Source: Riptortus pedestris
Lineage: Eukaryota > Arthropoda > Insecta > Hemiptera > Alydidae
Assembly (NCBI GenBank): GCA_019009955.1
Contig: CM032229.1
Coordinates: 9,298,501-9,362,500, forward strand
Direction: 5' to 3'
DNA: 64,000 bases
Each line of letters opens with the position of its first letter. Within the stretch, counting starts at the first letter, position 1. Positions 58,354-64,000 of the stretch are shown piece by piece. Under the pieces are notes generated by a model. The model searched no databases. It saw only the letters and a list, made by a program, of their open reading frames with translations, and had not been told where the DNA came from. Made by a program: the position numbers and the translations under genes.

Positions 58354-59865
58354 CACTCACGGATGATTCATTTGAGTTTGGATGTCAAGGCAGAGGGAAG
58401 GAGTATATATGAAACAACCGTGTTATTAATGGAATGAGAGTGGCTCATTTTTTTGCAGCGAGGTCCCCAAAGGAATTAGCCAATAGAAAATGTAGGTCGG
58501 GAAAATCCAAGCAGTGACGACACAGCGATCAATCCCCGACCCACTCTTATTCAAATAAAGGCAGACGTAAGCTGTTTGGAGGACAATTACATATCGATAT
58601 GGAAGGGAAGCAGGGAGTAGGATAGGCCTGTAGCTGTATTTAAACACGCTCTGACAGGTGATTGCCACGCCTCCATATTACGTCTGAGATGTTAATGAGA
58701 TCTACTTTAGCCAGGAGACATGAGGCATTTACACCCGAGGGGTTACGAACCATTTCGTAATGGGTGCACGTGGTGCAGAGCATGAGCGAGCAGAAACCCT
58801 AGCCCTTGGAGCGAGATACGACCCATGAGTAACCCGATCGAAGGAGAGTCTCGTATCTCTTGCCCAATCTAGAATGTTATTTTGACCTGAATGTCGTACG
58901 TACGTCTCTCCTACAAATACCAGATGGAATTCTTATCAAGGACTCTGGGAATAAACATTTGTCACAGGTCCCGTTATGAATAATGCAACAGATTACTACG
59001 AATCTGTTTGACAAGGTGAGTTGAGATCCCTCGAGTATGTTATTCCAGTTTCTATCGCTACTTCCAGGACTTCGCAACTCTACAACATAGAACGGAATAA
59101 ATCCTAATGATAAATAACCTTTTAGACCCAACCTAGTCTACGAAAAAAAAGAAATCGAAAGTCAATATATCCCTCATTTCATAAAGAAGGAATTATTTCT
59201 TGTTTAAAAGTGTATCAATTACGTTCTAGACGTGTACAAATAGAAATGTTCTCCAGAGGAAATTTCAAGATTGAATTAACTTCTGAAGAAAGCATCCCGT
59301 TATTTTCATCAAGTGACAGAAATGTCTCGTAACATATAGAATAACATTCATTCGGTTTTAATGCCCGTCAAGTTAAAAGTTGCAATTCGACGAATTGAAT
59401 TCATTGTGGATTCTCGTCGAAATATAAATATTTGATTAACTCAGCCCGTACTAATCCTTTCCTTTTCGTGAAATCCCCCTAATATTGCTTTAATCGTGAG
59501 CCATGGAATAACTATTGAAGAACAAGTTCATGAGCTCAAAAAAATCTATTTCTCTTACACAAAATATTGGATGATGGTCATAAAATGTTTGGAAAAAGGT
59601 TTCACTATAGTTCCATCTTCTTAAAAATCAAAAACACATACAGATAACATGGACAAAATCCATCCTAATAAAACATTCTTAATTAATAATTTCAAAATTA
59701 CAATTTTTTTCTATTAGTTATAAAAAAATGTTTTTATGGCTGTCACTGTTTGCTTATCTTGGTGTGTGTTTAGGCCTTGACATAGGTATTAAATATACCT
59801 AAACGTATTCACGCTGTAGTTTACTTTTTTTTTCTAATACTGTGTAATCAAAAGTCATTATTAGA
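58354..59865. other. Apparently single-copy DNA, no gene recognised
   Basis: 58380-59130 is less AT-rich than most of the window and shows none of its repeats. Frames at 58426-58668 and 58877-59131 (minus, 80 and 84 codons) have no motif or splice context that I can defend. Confidence 0.45.
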
Positions 59866-60060
59866 TTGTTTATTATTATTTACGTCCACTTTGGCTAATC
59901 GGGATGGATTATATACAGGTTACCACCCTTTTCTAGCCGGAGTGGGCATAAGGAGTTTATTTAATTAGGAAATTTCTACTGTCCAGGTGGGAATCGAACC
60001 CGCCACTCTAGGTCTACCAGGCGAGATTACGCCCTAACTCGCACGGCCAACCTGCGTCCA
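59866..60060 (-). mobile_element. SINE, near full-length
   Basis: Tail TTGTTTATTATTATTTACGT (complement), body GGTTACCACCCTTTTCTAGC, tRNA-like head with GGGAATCGAACCCGCC and GATTACGCCCTAACTCGCAC. A few small internal deletions. Confidence 0.78.
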
Positions 60061-60459
60061 CCATTATTAGATTCAACTTGAGATTAGAATAGAATCATTA
60101 GATAAATTTCAATATTCCTTTATATTCAGAGACTGAAATATTGAATATTTATATACAGCAGCTAATGAATTTCATTATTAATTGAATACGTACGTATATA
60201 TATTTCAACAGACCATATTTACATCATCACTTAGAAGCATCGATGGACACTCCATGAAGTGTTTTGAAACTCCCGTTTGAACAAACCTAATATCTGATTT
60301 CCCGGAAAATCTGATAACATGGCTATTGCCCTTTTGGAATGCAATATCGGAAAGTTCATCGATTTAAAAATAAATGTTTGCTTCTGTGGGAGAGAGGGGG
60401 TGCTGCAGATTGCTTTTAGTGAGAAATTCACAGAAGCATAGAGCATGCTATAAACTTGA

Positions 60460-60503
<44 letters not shown>

Positions 60504-60978
60504 CGTAGAAAGCGGAAGGTGTATGCAAATCTTCCACAATAAATTCTGGAAAGGCCCCAATATATTTTTCTGGCCACATTGAATATTTTATACATATTTA
60601 CAACGAGCCACTGTCATCAAGTCGGCCTTCTAGGAGTCAACTTTCCAATTAACGAATAATCAGTGGGTTTGGAATGCATTATTTATCACAATGAATATTC
60701 AATCATATATATTGGTTTCTTTGTATAGTGTCATTCAGGCCAGCAGATTTAGCTCAAGGTATCTTCAGAAAAAAAGGGAAGAAAAAAATACAGTGGCGTT
60801 AATAAGACAAGACAGTTAGTAGCTGGAATAATGTAGTAGAAAGAACAATAAAAAAATCTTTCTATCAAAATCATCTAGTTTTCATTTATGTAAATAAAAT
60901 TCATAGATTTGACTGATTTTCCTTCTTGATATATTACGGAGCTTTGCTTCAAAGGCCATATTCCTCGAAACACAAAAA
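60061..60978. other. Intergenic DNA with (TA)n tract
   Basis: 60180-60320 contains a diverged H right-end sequence (ACAGACCATATTTACATCAT, AGCATCGATGGACACTCC). TA tract at 60465-60500. Otherwise nothing. Confidence 0.45.
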
Positions 60979-61784
60979 GTCCGTCAAGCAGGGACAACAT
61001 AAACTGAGCAGATTTCCTTCATGATGTTTAACAATAGATAAATCTACATACTGGTTACAAAATAGCACCATAAACATCAAGTTAATAAATACAAACGATA
61101 ATAAGAAACCTCCAGACGAGATGCACTTGAAACGTAAACAAACAGGTGTGCCAACTTCTCACAGGAAAGAAAAGCAATTACTGAAATATATCAGAATATG
61201 ACATATTAATTTTATTGAAAACTATTTACTATATCTAGTTCTGTAATTTATAATAGAACAGAATAATTTTTATCTCAATCAATCTAACTTTAGTAGTCCA
61301 AGAACTTAAGTTAGGTAGGAGGTCAGCATAACATATTTGCATTTATCTTGTATAATAAAGGTCTCGTGAAAAAAAATTATGGTATTTAAGCTTCGAATGA
61401 CGTAGGTTCTTACATAACAGAGTGTAGTATATGTAAAATGAGTAGAAGGCTAAAAACTGAAAAATGCAAATATCTCGATTAATATTCAAGATAGAGAATA
61501 AATGTATGTAACAATATTTATAGTACATTTAATTTTCAATAAGATTGGTTCTAATCAGTTATTTGATCTGACGTATAGTTCCGTAGATATTTGGAATTTT
61601 CGAAAATCCCCCCCCCCTAAACTCACTGGTCCCATTTCAGCCATTAACGAACTAGATCTGTCTTTTCGCATAAAACGTTTAATTATCGAGTTTGATAACG
61701 ATCAAACAAAAATTGCGACCACTAGAGCGTTAATAGACAAATGGGTAGGATCGATGGACATTTGAAGACATTTTTCGAAAATCG
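60979..61784 (+). mobile_element. H-family element, right end replaced by SINE foldback
   Basis: Starts GTCCGTCAAGCAGGGACAAC and runs through all landmarks to GGTAGGATCGATGGACATTT and TTTTTCGAAAATCG, where the SINE-derived inverted repeat begins. The TA tract is deleted (ATAGACAAATGGGTAGG). Confidence 0.7.
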
Positions 61785-61976
61785 AGAAAAGGGTGGTAAC
61801 TAGTAGATAACCCCTCCCAATTAGTTCAGTAGCATAAAGTGAACGCAAATTCAGATTTTAGCTAAAAACCAACCAAGAGATTAGTCAGATTTTAGTTATT
61901 ATTACTATTAATTAACGTTCACTTTATGCTACTGAACTAATTGGGAGGGGTTATCTACTAGTTACCACCCTTTTCT
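61785..61976. repeat. Perfect 61-bp inverted repeat made of SINE body
   Basis: 61785-61845 is the exact reverse complement of 61916-61976, with a 70-bp spacer. Both arms are the 3' body of the SINE family; the right arm belongs to the SINE at 61912-62114. Confidence 0.92.
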
Positions 61977-62114
61977 AGCGAGGGCGGGAGTAAGGATTTT
62001 ATTTAATGAGTTCATCAATAAATAAATTCCTCTTTCCCATTCATGTATCGAACTCGCCACTCTCGGCTTACCAGATGAAAAACAACGCCTTAACTAACTG
62101 GCTAACTTGAGCCC
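61912..62114 (-). mobile_element. SINE copy adjoining the inverted repeat
   Basis: Body (ACGTTCACTTTATGCTACTG, AGTAAGGATTTTATTTAATG) and degraded head (TGTATCGAACTCGCC, CAACGCCTTAACTAACTGGC). Confidence 0.75.
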
Positions 62115-62463
62115 TCAGAGCTTAGCCAAATGATGATATTTTGACGTGATACCATTAAAAATGTTAATGCAATCTTTGTATATTCTCAGGAAACCATTTT
62201 TATTGATACTAGATCCATAAAAAAGGCCAAAACGCAAGTGCATCGTAAATTAAGCAAATTTCCCACCAGTTGTAATAACATGCAGATGGCGTCATATCAC
62301 ATTTTTGCAAGTTTTCTTCGAATTCATATTATTTTTTCAACAGTAGAGAAACATTTTTTTTTTTAAATTAACAACATTAATTAGGTCATCTCTCAGAATT
62401 TTGAGAACAACTCACAAACTCCGCCTATGATAACATTGTTGAGATATCTAGATAAAATATGGA

Positions 62464-62695
62464 CTAGCTGCAGAACAAGAGGAACATTTAACTTGTCGAC
62501 TCTAGGACAGATTATTAGCTCTTAGAAAGTTTGAAGGTGGAAGAAGTGACCTGACAAGTTGGCCAAGACTCGTTCACTTGCTAACTTACATAAAACTAAT
62601 AGCAGCAATGAACTACTAACTTTGCAGAGTTATATACATCCAGCAATATACCACAGCTAGTCTCTCGAATATATTATTTTAGGTTCACTTCCAGG
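62464..62695 (+). repeat. Unclassified dispersed repeat U2, copy 2
   Basis: 232 bp, about nine differences from 53144-53375, no indels. Confidence 0.75.
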
Positions 62696-63132
62696 GGGGA
62701 CAAAGATCGATGATTCATTAAAAAAATAATAGGATTTCTCATTCCGTCAGAATTAAGGACAGGCAGAATGTTTCAGATCCAGGAAGTTTTATAATAATCA
62801 TTTTATAGGCTCAATTGGAAAATTGAACAGAAATGTAAAATCTCTAGATTTATAACGATGACATCATGGTTGTCGAAATACGAGCATTAACAAAACGTTA
62901 TTTTGGAGAAGCATAAAATTAGTTGTTTATTGATCTAATTTGGATTTACCAGCATACATACACATATAGATAGATAAATGGGGCCAGCCAGTCTACTGGA
63001 GACAACTCATTCCAGGTCCTCCTCGGTTAACGGGGGTATTACTTCGAGATCACTCACTATATAAAAACTCTGATCTAGAATCCCCTTAGTATAGGTCCAT
63101 ATTGCCAACTGAAAATAAAAGAGATAAATAGA

Positions 63133-63134
<2 letters not shown>
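62696..63134. other. Intergenic DNA, nothing recognised
   Basis: No supported feature. Confidence 0.45.
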
Positions 63135-63170
<36 letters not shown>

Positions 63171-63423
63171 AGAGAGAGAGAAGGAGAGAGGGAGAGAGAG
63201 AGAGAGGAGAGAGAGAGAGGAGTGGGAGAGAGAGGGAGGGAGAGGGCGAGAGAGAGAGGGAGGGAGGGAGAGAGAGAGGGGGAGAGAGGGAGGGAGAGAG
63301 AGGGAGAGAGAGAGAGAGTGAGAGAGGGAGGGAGGGAGGGAGGGAGTGAGGGAGGGAGAGGCAGAGAGAGAGATAGAGAGAGAGATAGAGATAGAGAGAG
63401 TGAGAGAGAGATAGAGAGAGAGT

Positions 63424-63454
<31 letters not shown>

Positions 63455-63471
63455 GAGGAGAGGGAGAGAGA

Positions 63472-63534
<63 letters not shown>
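63135..63534. repeat. Long interrupted (GA)n tract
   Basis: About 400 bp of GA repeats with GGGA and GATA variants. The 153- and 67-codon frames across it are not genes. Confidence 0.97.
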
Positions 63535-63538
<4 letters not shown>

Positions 63539-64000
63539 ATTTTTCACACTACAGTTACCACGTTGTTTGTTTGATCCCTACTATAATCTACAAATTATCC
63601 TTTCATGTGAAACAAAACTTTCAGATTGTTAGTTACAGAAATCAGACATAGAGTCAAGACATAAAGTTTTTATCCCATTGTTCTTAGAAGACGACAACGT
63701 GTAAAGCAAAATGTATCACATGTCTGAGAAAAGCATGTTGGACAGCAATTAATTTTCCGTAAATCGTATCTTGAGCTGAATCTAAATAGGTCTTCTATCG
63801 TATGGGAAATCGTTCAGATCTCAAATAATAATAAAGACGATGACGAATGTTAAAACTATAAAATTAGATAGGATGTTGACCTCTTTAAAAAATGTAATAT
63901 AGTACAAGTTCATGAAGAAATCCCGGAGTTAACGAAGTGAGAAATAAATACCCTCCACAGTTTTTATCATCTTTTTTCTCTTTCCATATTTAATATTTCC
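63535..64000. other. Intergenic DNA, possible H remnant
   Basis: GTTTGTTTGATCCCTACTAT and CAGAAATCAGACATAGAG resemble H internal sequence at 63560-63660. The rest is unrecognised to the window end. Confidence 0.4.

Noticed and set aside
58426..59131. Minus-strand frames in apparently unique DNA as host exons
   Set aside because: They have no domain, no convincing splice sites and ordinary length for chance frames; left as unannotated unique DNA.

Overview
The window looks like non-coding, AT-rich DNA from an invertebrate nuclear genome, most likely an insect. The evidence is a mariner transposase of the type common in insects, relics of insect-type LINEs, eukaryotic tRNA genes with Pol III oligo-T terminators, and an arthropod-style TATA/initiator promoter. 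No species can be named from the sequence alone. No complete host protein gene is visible. The only host-gene signal is a possible promoter with a tiny first coding exon near the left edge (1425-1493, minus strand), laid out like an insect cuticular-protein gene whose remaining exons would lie outside the window. Three identical tRNA-Gly(TCC) genes are present at 3865, 24961 and 28783.

Almost everything else is repeats. The dominant family, called H here, has at least 20 copies or fragments. One end reads GTCCGTCACGCAGGGGCTGC and the other reads GGGAAATCTGCTAAAA. The 12-mer AGCAGATTTCCC lies near both ends in inverted orientation, there is a small palindrome at each end, and a (TA)n microsatellite sits at a fixed interior site. 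This recalls HINE/DINE-1 elements (non-autonomous relatives of Helentrons), but that assignment is inference. Copies are nested in each other and carry SINE insertions.

Other repeats, left to right: a LINE relic next to a 29-bp tandem array (2.5-3.2 kb); a 902-bp foldback element with 246-bp inverted arms and an 8-bp target duplication (4.0-4.9 kb); a hairpin-bearing insertion inside an H copy (7.7-8.3 kb); a tRNA-derived SINE family with eight copies or fragments; LINE 3' ends at 16.3-18.1, 19.4-19.8, 27.2-28.6, 44.1-44.3 and 49.75-50.5 kb; a solo LTR with a 4-bp duplication (35.0-35.6 kb); an 89-bp-arm inverted repeat (36.1-36.3 kb); a full-length but decayed mariner (40.97-42.2 kb); a diverged 35-bp minisatellite (44.4-45.0 kb); and several unclassified repeat pairs.

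There are no operons or pathways here. The main story is layered transposition: LINE machinery probably mobilised the SINEs, the H elements depend on proteins encoded elsewhere, and the insertion order can be read from which element interrupts which. Most long open frames are microsatellite translations, tRNA translations or chance.
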